Source: Allolobophora icterica (taxonomy: Eukaryota > Annelida > Clitellata > Crassiclitellata > Lumbricidae). Taken from it: a stretch of 64,000 nucleotides of DNA. Made by a program: the position numbers and the translations under genes. Location: the NCBI GenBank assembly GCA_963556255.1, contig OY744605.1, positions 4,027,687 through 4,091,686 of the forward strand, in the 5' to 3' direction. The notes under the pieces were generated by a model. That model made no database searches. It had not been told where the DNA came from and worked only from the letters and a program-made list of their open reading frames with translations. Positions 23,144 to 32,303 of the stretch are shown here, one piece after another. The stretch's first letter is position 1. Each line of letters opens with the position of its first letter.

Positions 23144-23588
23144 TATTATTATTATTCCACAGTTTAACGTCGTCTTATGACACCAAAGGCCGTTGACGAC
23201 AATTTAGAAATACAGTTTACAGAAAACGATAAACTTATAGTGTCCGAAAGACACCATTTAAAGGTGTCAAACATAAGCTTACAATATCAATAATGTCACA
23301 TCATTTAAAGCACTATATCTAATGTTATTTATAAAACACATAGCTCTAAACTGTTTTGATACAAATTAAACAGTACTTCCCAACTATTGTCACTCGCAAG
23401 AAATATTTAAACAACTTCAGATGCACAGTACATATAATTATAATTATTACATTATATTCTTATTTTATCTTTGAAATGTTTAATTGATTATTTCTTATTC
23501 CTCAGTTCAATATCTGCCACTACAATCATATCATGTATGAAATAGTAATAAATTTCACATACATCATGCACATTAAATGAAACATATG
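23144..23588 (-). mobile_element. 5'-truncated LINE copy B of a back-to-back pair
   Basis: The same 3' end but more diverged (for example cacagtttaacgtcgtcttat). Flanked by TTTTCATCAT at 23134-23143 and 23589-23598. Confidence 0.85.
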
Positions 23589-23613
23589 TTTTCATCATGA
23601 GTAGCAGCTCACC

Positions 23614-23651
23614 TATATATAGTTTCGGATAAAAACGTTTAAAGGGTGTCT
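23614..23651 (-). promoter_or_regulatory. Type B box-TATA module, minus strand
   Basis: AGACACCCTTTAAACG starts 30 bases before TATATATA. Near-identical context at 51516-51552. Confidence 0.4.
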
Positions 23652-24004
23652 AAATGGTGCATTACATCAAGTACTTTCGCCTTATCTCTGTCAGCGCTTC
23701 AGTTCTAAATCTCGCCAACCGTTTCCTTATGACTTTAAACCTCTCTGACTGTTGTATTTTGACTTTGAACCAATCCAGATCTTACCTGAGAATCGATTGC
23801 TTTTGGACTGATCTTAAATCAGCACATCACCTGCATGAATTATGCCAGAATAATACCTATCGACGTCAACGGCCTATGTTGTCATAAGATGTCGTAAGAC
23901 TCAGGATCCATTCAAATCAGAACATTTCTGAAGACTTAGTGGGTATGACTATATCGACGTAAAATAATGGGAAAAGGAGATTATTTTGGATGCATCGATA
24001 CTTT

Positions 24005-24042
24005 AGACACCGTTAAAAAGTTTTACTTGACGTTATATATAT
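24005..24042 (+). promoter_or_regulatory. Type B box-TATA module
   Basis: ATGCATCGAT lies just upstream. AGACACCGTTAAAAAG starts 29 bases before TATATATAT, then CTCGTGA. A gtcgacgtcaacggcccttg hairpin begins at about 24093. Confidence 0.42.
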
Positions 24043-24117
24043 CTCGTGATCTTGTTTTTATATAAATTTTGTCAACTTCCTTCGATGATAGGTCGACGTC
24101 AACGGCCCTTGTGGCTA

Positions 24118-24345
24118 TGAAGTGACACGATAGCGCATTGGATAACATCTGGCGTACAGTGCGAGAGGTACAGAGATCGAGTCCCATAGGCGGACATGCT
24201 TTGTAGGCTGCAATTTGCGCCGTGTATTGCAGGCTGTCTGTTCTGTTAGTAGTTAAGGTTTATCGCATAACATGTACATGTACAGCGCAGTGCGTTTGCA
24301 GGCGCTTAATTAAAGAATAAATATTATTATTATTATTATGTACAA
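24118..24345 (+). mobile_element. tRNA-derived SINE (family 2)
   Basis: The head is cgatagcgcattggataac; the B box is agagatcgagtccc; the tail is aataaat(ATT)n. Reverse-oriented twin at 13155-13378. Confidence 0.82.
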
Positions 24346-24689
24346 TTATACAGTGTTATCTTTAGACACATTCATAATGTCATATGCATTAATTGTGGGT
24401 AGGTGTTTTGTTAGGCTATAGAGTGGGTAGGCGTGGTTTATATGTAATTATGTATATGCTTGTATAGTATAATGACAATATATCTATATAAAGACTATGC
24501 TAGGATAGGACAATTTATAATTGGTATAGGGCATACGGCTTTAGCCAATCAAAAGAGCTGTATGTGCATGCCTGTGTATGTATCCTGTATATAAAGATCG
24601 TACGTGGTAGTATTAAATCAGTCATAACTTGTGTGTGACTCGTTGTTGGTCTATAAGGCTGACACATAACATCTCATTCCGTCACCATT

Positions 24690-24835
24690 TTCTTCTTCAG
24701 TTTAATCAGCTAACCCTGTCACTACCGTTTTCGGGTGTCGCCAGTCCGAAGCCTGGAGAAAGTAGGAGGGCGACGCTAATCATAATTATTTGTTATGAAA
24801 CAGCGTCGTTAAACAGCAACTAATCAACTAATGTT
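24690..24835 (+). repeat. SINE 3' tail
   Basis: ccgttttcgggtgtcgccag, taggagggcgacgctaatca and CAGCGTCGTTAAACAGCAAC. The GACGCT/AGCGTC stem is intact. Confidence 0.75.
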
Positions 24836-24961
24836 CGGATCCTTAACACGGCATTATGCCGCATGAACGATGACAAGAGTTCAAAACACTTTTCTTATCG
24901 ATGTCAACTGCCTTTGATGCTATAAGATATCGTTGAACTGTTTAATCAAATGAAATCACCA

Positions 24962-25796
24962 GGGGATCCCGTAGAATAATGGATAACACACTGGCGTGAA
25001 GAGCAGTAGGTACCAAGATCAGACGCGTTTACAGAAAATGAGGCCCTAGGCGCAAACATTTTGGGGGCCCTTCCGAACAGCGGCGACGATCTTGTTTGAC
25101 AGGTGGGGGCCGGAACACGGGACACTTTTGAACTGATCTGATCAAAACCTAGGTCAACAGTTTTTTTTAGCATTTTGGTATTTCTTTAAATGTGGGGGAC
25201 AACTGTATATTGTGTCCCCCACTGTTAGAGGTGGGGGTCTTGTCCCCCTCGAACATTCGGGATCGCCACCCATGAGACTGAGACTCTGAAACTCTGGTGA
25301 TGTTTAGCCAATCATGTGCAGAAACCCAAGAAGTTAAACTTGAACCCGTTTTGTGAGTGTTATTGACCCTGTAATTATGATTACTGATAGAGGCTGTTTT
25401 CCAGGAATATGAAGATATTTGGTTTAATGTTACATTTTATAATTGAAAAAATATCGTCATTCGTTTTGGGGCCCTCCGAGATTTGGGGGCTCTAGGCGCG
25501 CGCTTTGTGCGCCTACGTGTAAATGCGCCTGACCAAGATCGAACCCTGGAGACCCCGTAAGGTTTATTCAGCCTTCCACTCGCTAGGTGACGGCGGTGGT
25601 TAAATGAATAGTAGGCTGTGATTGGTGCCCTGTAGCTGCCGTATAAAAACAGTTATATTCGACTCATGTAAAACTGTTATCATGTGCTTCTACTGTATAC
25701 ACGTATGTAAGGCGCCCTGCGTGGCTGCCGTTTCTACTATATGTATGTTCACTGTACAACGCAGTGCGGTTAGCTGGCGCTGAAATAAAGAAAAGA
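24962..25796 (+). mobile_element. tRNA-derived SINE (family 2 relative) split by a hAT MITE
   Basis: The head ggatcccgtagaataatgg runs to 25019 and resumes at 25540 with cgaaccctggagacc (the second part of the B box). The body ends in tacaacgcagtgcggttagc and aataaagaaaag. The MITE occupies 25020-25531. Confidence 0.8.
25020..25531. mobile_element. hAT MITE, 512 bp, nested in a SINE
   Basis: The ends are CAGACGCGTTTACA and, inverted, CAGGCGCATTTACA. A perfect 8-bp duplication, accaagat, sits on both sides and is part of the host SINE's B box. Inner subterminal sequence pairs as cctaggcgc and ctaggcgcg. No coding region. Confidence 0.88.
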
Positions 25797-25930
25797 TTAT
25801 TTTCCCCCAAGGTACATATAATCCCTCAGGAGTCAGATACTAAGTATGTGAAAATTAATCTCTGGAGTGACCATCTTTGTCGAGATCCGGAAGCGCAAAA
25901 GTATGGCGGAAAGCGGCTGCGTTGAAACGT

Positions 25931-26150
<220 letters not shown>

Positions 26151-26467
26151 CCTTGTACCTTAGTTCTGAAGAAGACTAGATATTTGTTATGACACAGCGT
26201 GATTAAAGGGCGAATATAAAAAAAACAATAACTGGTTGCTTAAACAGGTAATATGCCACATAAACGGTGAGAACTGTTCAAAACACCTTTCTTATTGATG
26301 TCAATGGCTTTTGATGCTATAAGATGTAGTTAAACTGTTTAATCCAATCAAACCCCCAGTTAATCCTTGTACCTTAGTTCTGAAGAAGATTAGATAAAGT
26401 CGACGTCAACCGGAAGATGTCGTTTTATTAAGCAATGGAGATTATTTAAAGAATAACAGTTGATATT

Positions 26468-26503
26468 AAACACCTTTAAAGAGTTCGTATCCGACCGTAT
26501 ATA
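26468..26503 (+). promoter_or_regulatory. Type B box-TATA module
   Basis: AAACACCTTTAAAGAG starts 30 bases before TATATA. First of the tandem pre-ankyrin blocks. Confidence 0.4.
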
Positions 26504-27016
26504 GAGTATAGAAATACAACCTGCATCTAATTAACACAACACATTCCATGGTCAAAACAGCGTCAACGCAAGGAGGGTCGACGTCAAGACCGGTCACTTT
26601 AGGCTATAATTGTAATATCCAGATTTCTACTGCGCTCTAAGACTCTATGTCGCGGGAACCAGTGTATTCAAAAGCCCTAAGTCAAAATTAAATTGTTAGC
26701 AGGCAGATCAAGTATGCAAGAATTGCGTATAATACAGCGTCGTTAAACAGCAACTAACCAACTTATTACTGGTTGCTTAAACCAGTAATATGACACATGA
26801 ACGGTGAGTACATTTTAAAGCACCTTTTCTTATCGATGTCAACTGCCTCTTATGCTATTAGATGTATTTAAACTGTTTAATCCAATCAAATCACCAGTTA
26901 ATCCTTGTACCTTAGTTCTGAAGAAGATTAGATAAAGTCGACGTCAACGGTCTGGCAACCGGAAGATGTCGTTTTATCAAACAACGGAGACTATTAAAAG
27001 AATGGCAGTTGATATT

Positions 27017-27051
27017 AGACACCTTTAAAGCGCTGGTAACGATCTTATATA
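27017..27051 (+). promoter_or_regulatory. Type B box-TATA module
   Basis: AGACACCTTTAAAGCG starts 29 bases before TATATA. Second of the tandem pre-ankyrin blocks. Confidence 0.4.
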
Positions 27052-27204
27052 AAATATAGAAATATAACCTGAATTTGATAGGTACATAGCACTATCAATG
27101 TATGTAAGGTCGACGTCAAGGCTGGTTACTGTGAGCCGTAAACCTCTATATCGCGGGAACGAGTATATTCAAAAGTGCTCAATCAAAATAAAATAATTAA
27201 TAGG

Positions 27205-27500
27205 CAGACAAGAATGCATGCATTGCATATATGTGTGTATGTATGTATGATTGTATGTGTGTATTTATGCATGCATGTATGTATGTATGCCTATCTGTCT
27301 ATCTGTATGTATGGATGCATATATAAATGCATGTATTCATGCTTGTTGTATGATGTATGTATGTATGCATGTGTGTATGAAAATATGTATTTATGTATGA
27401 TGTATGACATTGTATGTATGTATAAATGACTGTATGTATGCATTATATATATTATGTTTGCATGCGCATCTGTATGTATGGTTGCATTTGTGAATGGATG
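27205..27500 (+). repeat. ATGTATG-rich tract before ankyrin exon 2
   Basis: Degenerate TATGTATG/TGCATG units, in the same relative position as in the other ankyrin units. Confidence 0.8.
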
Positions 27501-27509
27501 TACATTATA

Positions 27510-27712
27510 TGGGAAGCGGGATAGAGTAATGGTAACACTCATGGCCAGGAGAGCATTAGATTCGCGGTTCGATACCCGTAACCCCTCTAGGGCAGCGCCT
27601 TGCATGGCTGCCAAACCGTGTGTTTAGTTATGATCTTGATTGTACTGTCATATTTCAATGTAATCTTACTGCGTTGGTCAGTTTGAATTAAAAAAAATTA
27701 TTATTATAATAT
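27510..27712 (+). mobile_element. tRNA-derived SINE (family 1)
   Basis: gggatagagtaatggtaaca is the A-box side and gcggttcgatacc the B box. The body is gccttgcatggctgcc and the tail is TTATTATAAT-rich. Absent from the matching intron of copies 1 and 3, so it inserted after duplication. Confidence 0.8.
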
Positions 27713-27862
27713 AATTATTTTTACATAAGTAAAAATATGTGTATTTATGAGTGTATCTACGTACTCTGTGTTGTATATTATGTATTTGTACCTGAATATT
27801 ATTATAGCGCTATTTCATGTCTAAATCCAACAACGATCCTCGACTGAGCTTTCTTGTACCAG

Positions 27863-28071
27863 AGGCGCTGACGTCAGAATCGTTACCAAGAGCAACGGTG
27901 ACACGCCACTCCATCTGGCGACCTACCGAGGTCACATGGATATCTGTTGTCTGCTACTGGAGCACGGCGCATGCGCAGACGTGTTGAATAAGCAAGGACG
28001 AACTCCGATGCAGGAAGCGCAGATCAAAAGCCACTACGACATCTTCCGACTCATCTCAAAGTTCCGTTCGG
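27863..28071 (+). CDS. Ankyrin-repeat exon, copy 2 (partial gene)
   Basis: Same 209-nt exon as copy 1, fully open. The acceptor is cttgtaccag|A with a shorter pyrimidine tract; the donor TTCGG|gtaagt is stronger than in copy 1. Key ankyrin residues are kept (GDTPLHLATYRGH, DICCLLLEHGACADVLNKQG, GRTPMQEAQ). Among differences from copy 1 are K to N and V to L in repeat 1 and N to D before VLNK. Reading frame, length and both splice sites are preserved, which argues for recent or continuing constraint, but no adjoining exon is recognised. It may be an orphan duplicate. Confidence 0.68.
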
Positions 28072-28226
28072 GTAAGTTCTGCATTTATGTAGCGCGCTTT
28101 CTACAACTCAACATCTATGTTTTCTGGTAACCGATTGGAGTAAGCACTCTCTTTAGACACCTTTAAAAAGGAAATGAACAATGTCATATGAAAAATGGGT
28201 AACCACTTGGGTTTAACGCTCTCTTT

Positions 28227-28260
28227 AAACACCTTCTGAAAACATAATCTGTGCTATATA
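28227..28260 (+). promoter_or_regulatory. Type B box-TATA module after ankyrin exon 2
   Basis: AAACACCTTCTGAAAAC starts 28 bases before TATATAAG. A second box without a TATA lies at 28152 (tttagacacctttaaaaagg). Counterpart of 49001. Confidence 0.36.
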
Positions 28261-28324
28261 AGATTGAGTGACCATTGCTTTACCATTAATATTGCATTAG
28301 CATCAAAATATAATTTATTGACAC

Positions 28325-28715
28325 AAATATATATACAGATGGATCAAAGGTAGATAACATGGTAGCAGCAGCCTTCACTATTCCAAGTTTAAGCATAGAT
28401 AAGAAATTTTAATTATGTAATAACTGAAGTATATATACTGCAAAGTTAACTGCAATTAAGGAAGCCGTAGTATGGATTTTGAGTTCTGAAGAATATAAAG
28501 ACTGCCAATTTGCCATTTTCTCTGATTCCCTGAGTGTATTCACAACTATAAAAAATCATAATACTAATTCTCGACCCCATTTATTCAATGATTTGTTATT
28601 GCAATTGAACTGATATGTATTAATAGTTACTGGATAGCTAATGGGCTCTGATAGTTCGGATTGTCGCTCAGTCTGGGTAAACCATGGGCAAAACAGAGCA
28701 GACGACAGAAGACTT
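28325..28715 (+). pseudogene. LINE RNase H domain fragment
   Basis: YTDGSKVDNMVAAAFTIPSL, then KDCQFAIFSDSLSVFTTIK and a degraded HGQNRADD, align with residues 631-750 of the LINE protein at 32304-35033. The catalytic D (TDGS) and D (FSDS) remain, but the AEL glutamate is replaced (AKLTAIKEAV) and stops interrupt. Opposite strand to the full LINE. Confidence 0.85.
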
Positions 28716-29211
28716 GTTGAAAATCTTTTTTAAACTTTTTAATTATTTAAAATGCTTTAACCATAAATCCATTGTAATGAAATTTTAGAAATATCGTGAG
28801 ATATAAAGTATTATATGACTTCGTTACTTAATTATCCACAGTATAAATAATTACACAGTACGTCGACTCCCGGCCTCTGCAGCAGTCAGAATGTGTGACC
28901 AAACGCCAGCTTGAAAGAGAACGTTTACACCGGAAACAATCACATCAAATATTTTTAAACGTTACAACAACATCGAGGACTACACGCCGATACACCGGAA
29001 TCCATCAAATAAAATATTTTTTAAACGTTAAAACAACATCGAGAACTTCATTAGAATTAACAATATTATTTTTAACGTTAATTTCATCATCTTCCTCTTA
29101 ACTCCCTGTCTGCTCCAATTCTAAATACCTTAGCCTCTTACGTTTGCCTGTCTGGCCCCTCTAGATCTTGACCTGGAATCGAATTTGAACCTTCCTCCCT
29201 ATCGATTTTCT

Positions 29212-29461
29212 GAATGAGCGCATGTGTGTAAGTTGGTTCCCTCGGCTCGAGATTACGATTAAAATTAATGTTGGGATAATATTTAGATTTTAGAAACTTA
29301 AACTTTGAACATCATTGAAAGCTGTGAAGAATTCTGCTCGTTGCTCATCCTTTGTGAATTCACTTGGTGTTTCAAAATTTTTGCGTTGAACTCCGGCGGA
29401 ACCTCTAGCCGACGCTCGCGGAACTCCGGAGTTCCGGGGAACCCCAGTCGATGACCACTGT
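29212..29461. mobile_element. hAT-like terminal fragment, copy 2
   Basis: Aligns with 8100-8320 (aagttggttccctcgg; gaaagctgtgaagaattctg) and ends gtcgatgaccactg. Interrupted on the right by the piggyBac MITE. Confidence 0.6.
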
Positions 29462-30291
29462 TTAACCCTCGAATGCCCAAGGGGGTCCGACCGGACCCCA
29501 GACCCGCTTTTCCACGGATAACTTTAGAACGGCAGCGAAATTGTAAAAATGGTTTTAGGACATCCTAAACCATTCAATTGGGCTTCGCATGATATATTTT
29601 GCGTGATTATGCTACCACCCTGTAGCCCACGACCATAGCATATACCAAGGGCACCTCCAAGATATGCGGCTGATGGTCATACTGGCACATGGTTTACCAG
29701 GCCAGAAATAAATTTTTTAGCGCACGTTATTGTGAAATACCATATATCAGTCGATTGAAAATTGAATTAGGAGTATAACAAGCCAAATCCCGTTAAAATA
29801 TTCCATTCCTGTACCCCACAACCATAGCATATACCAAGGACACCCCAAGATATGCGGCTGATGGTCATACTGGCATATGGTTACCAGCCCAGAAATAAAT
29901 TTTTAACGGAAGTTATTGTGAAATACCATAAATCAGTCGAATGGAAATTGAAGTTGGATTATAACAAGCCAAATCCCGTTTAAATATTCCAATCCTGTAC
30001 CCCACAACCAGGCAACAACTACATGCGTACAATTGAACACCTGCGAAAAATCCCGAAATTGCAAAACACTACGAACGAGTATTAAAGTTTAAATAAAGTT
30101 TCACCAGGTGGCGCTATTGTAAAATACCATATATCAGTCGATTGCAAATTGAATTTGGATTATAACAAGCCAAATCCCGTTAAAATATTCCAATCCGTTC
30201 TCCAAATATCACGATGAAATCATTGGGGTCCGGTCGGACCCCCCGTTGGGCATTCGTGTACCAAAAAATAGCTTGGGCACTCGAGGGTTAA
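29462..30291. mobile_element. piggyBac-type MITE, 830 bp including TTAA sites
   Basis: TTAA at 29462-29465 and 30288-30291 flank inverted ends CCCTCGAATGCCCAAG and CCCTCGAGTGCCCAAG. Each end also has the palindromic GGGGTCCGACCGGACCCC region. TTAA duplication with CCC-starting ends defines piggyBac. The interior has about 2.5 copies of a roughly 180-bp repeat (accatagcatataccaagg; ccagaaataaatttttta). No transposase. The empty site survives in the paralog at 8323-8326. Confidence 0.9.
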
Positions 30292-30351
30292 GCGTTTAGA
30301 GACGGCCAATGAATACCACCAAATGCGAATAAAAGATTTAATTGTTTCTTT

Positions 30352-31537
30352 TTTTTAATCCAAAGGTTTAACGTCATCATATGACATCACAGGTCGTTGA
30401 CGACAATTCAATAGTATGAACAATACATTTTAAACAGAATTTACAGAGTCCAACAGACAGCATTTAGAAGTGTCAAAACAGCACCTTACGATGTTCATAA
30501 TTGTCATTTTTTTAACCTCATAAATTGTATATATTTATATATATATAATGTTAATAATTTCAATGATACTTGTATCATGAAAAGACAATCTTTAGTGCAC
30601 GTTAGACAACATCGTGCATTAATTGGTATACACAAGACTTTTAAAATATAAAATAAATTAAATGAATGTTTGATAAACATTTATAATGTACATGAGATTT
30701 GTAATATAGTTACTCAATGATAAAATGGCCGTATTATCAAATGTACAATCAGGGCTGTAGTGGTAAAATTAGAGGTGAGTATACGCTACCGGTTAGTTTT
30801 CCAAAACAAATTGGAGGTGAGTATACGCTACAGTATTTTTGTGAGTATACGCTACAGTATTTTAATTTAAATAAATATAAATATTTTGTGAGGTGAGTAT
30901 ACGGCCTCTAGAGGTGAGTATACGCTGTATACCTGCGTATACCCACGACTACAGCCCTGTGTACAATACATATTATTATGACATGAATTTTTTTTATTTC
31001 TTTTTATTTTTAAATTTTAAATTTCTTTTATAAATTCATTACAATAAAACAATATTATATAAATGCATGCAAACATTGAAAACTTCAGTTCTTCATCATA
31101 TGTTATAAATTAAACAAAATAAAACACAACTGTAATATGATCAGAGATTATTAATTTATTAGATTTAATTTTTGATACAGCTTCATTGATTATTTATTAT
31201 ATATGGAATTTTGACATGTAATTCTTGTTTTAGTTATAAATTATTACATAAGTAATCAAAACAAAAAAGCAATATTAACATAATATATACAAATGGGTAA
31301 AAAAAAGAAAATAACCTATAACATATTTATAGTATTTACATATTTCAGCCCAACAGCTAAAAACCTAAAAAAAATTGAAACTACATATCAAAGTCCATAG
31401 ACGACATTAGGCCTACATATAAATATTTCAACCTACAATATCTTTCCTTTACTAATAAGACTGACCAGTCTGAATACTTCACTTTGTATGCAGCCCACAC
31501 CAAGCATGACATGTTCTTAATTGTATAATTTAATTTA
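30352..31537 (-). mobile_element. 5'-truncated LINE (diverged subfamily) with 16-bp target duplication
   Basis: It starts with aatccaaaggtttaacgtca, the subfamily seen at 11408. Flanked by ATTTAATTGTTTCTTT at 30336-30351 and 31538-31553. A hAT MITE sits inside at 30750. Confidence 0.82.
30750..30959. mobile_element. hAT MITE with GTATACGC repeats, 210 bp, copy 1
   Basis: CAGGGCTGTAGTGGTAA and, inverted, CAGGGCTGTAGTCGTGG ends; perfect 8-bp duplication tgtacaat. The interior repeats gtgagtatacgctac several times and has the palindrome ctgtatacctgcgtatac. Confidence 0.9.
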
Positions 31538-32303
31538 ATTTAATTGTTTCTTTATTATTATTCCAAAGTTTAACGTCGTCCTTTGGCAACAATGGCCGTT
31601 GACGACAATTCACAAATACAATTTCTAGAAAACGATAAACTTATAGTGTCCGTATAACACCATGTAAAGGTGTCAAACATAAGCTTACAATGTCAGTAAT
31701 GTCACATCACCCAAAGCAACATATCTAATGTTATTTATAATACACATAGCTATAAAATGTTCCGACGCAAACCAAACAGTACTTCGCAACTATTGTCACT
31801 CGCTAGAAATATTTAAACAACTTCAGACATAAATGCACAGCACATATGATTATAATTATGACATTATATTCCCATTCTATTATTGAAATGTTTAATTGAT
31901 CATTTCTTATTCCTCAGTTCAATGAGATCTTATAGCAATATGTACCACTACAATCATATCATGTATGAAATAGTACCAATCTCACATACATCATGCATAT
32001 TAAATGAAACGTATGGTTATACCAAGTACCTTTCCTCAAAGAAACTGCTCAGGTACTAAACACACTCAAGTACAAATCTCATCAACCAACAAAGCATAAA
32101 ATTATATGAGCATAATAATTACAATTGTTTCAAGTTTGATATTAATGCATTCAAGATTGCATTATAATAATGTAATAATTAATACAATAAAATAAAATGC
32201 ACAAGGAAAAGACTAATTAAAATTACAGATAAAAAAATAAAAAAAAATAAAATAAATAAAAATAAAATAAAACTATTTACATTAGCAAACTTAGCATATC
32301 TCT

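Larger units (their letters stand above)
26190..27200 (+). repeat. Pre-ankyrin block, two tandem copies
   Basis: 26200-26730 and 26750-27200 are successive copies of the same block: cggtgagaactgttcaaaac, taatccttgtaccttagttc, aagtcgacgtcaacgg, the type B module, then a gtcgacgtcaagnccggt hairpin. Single copies lie at 14500, 44430, 52180 and 55570. Confidence 0.85.
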
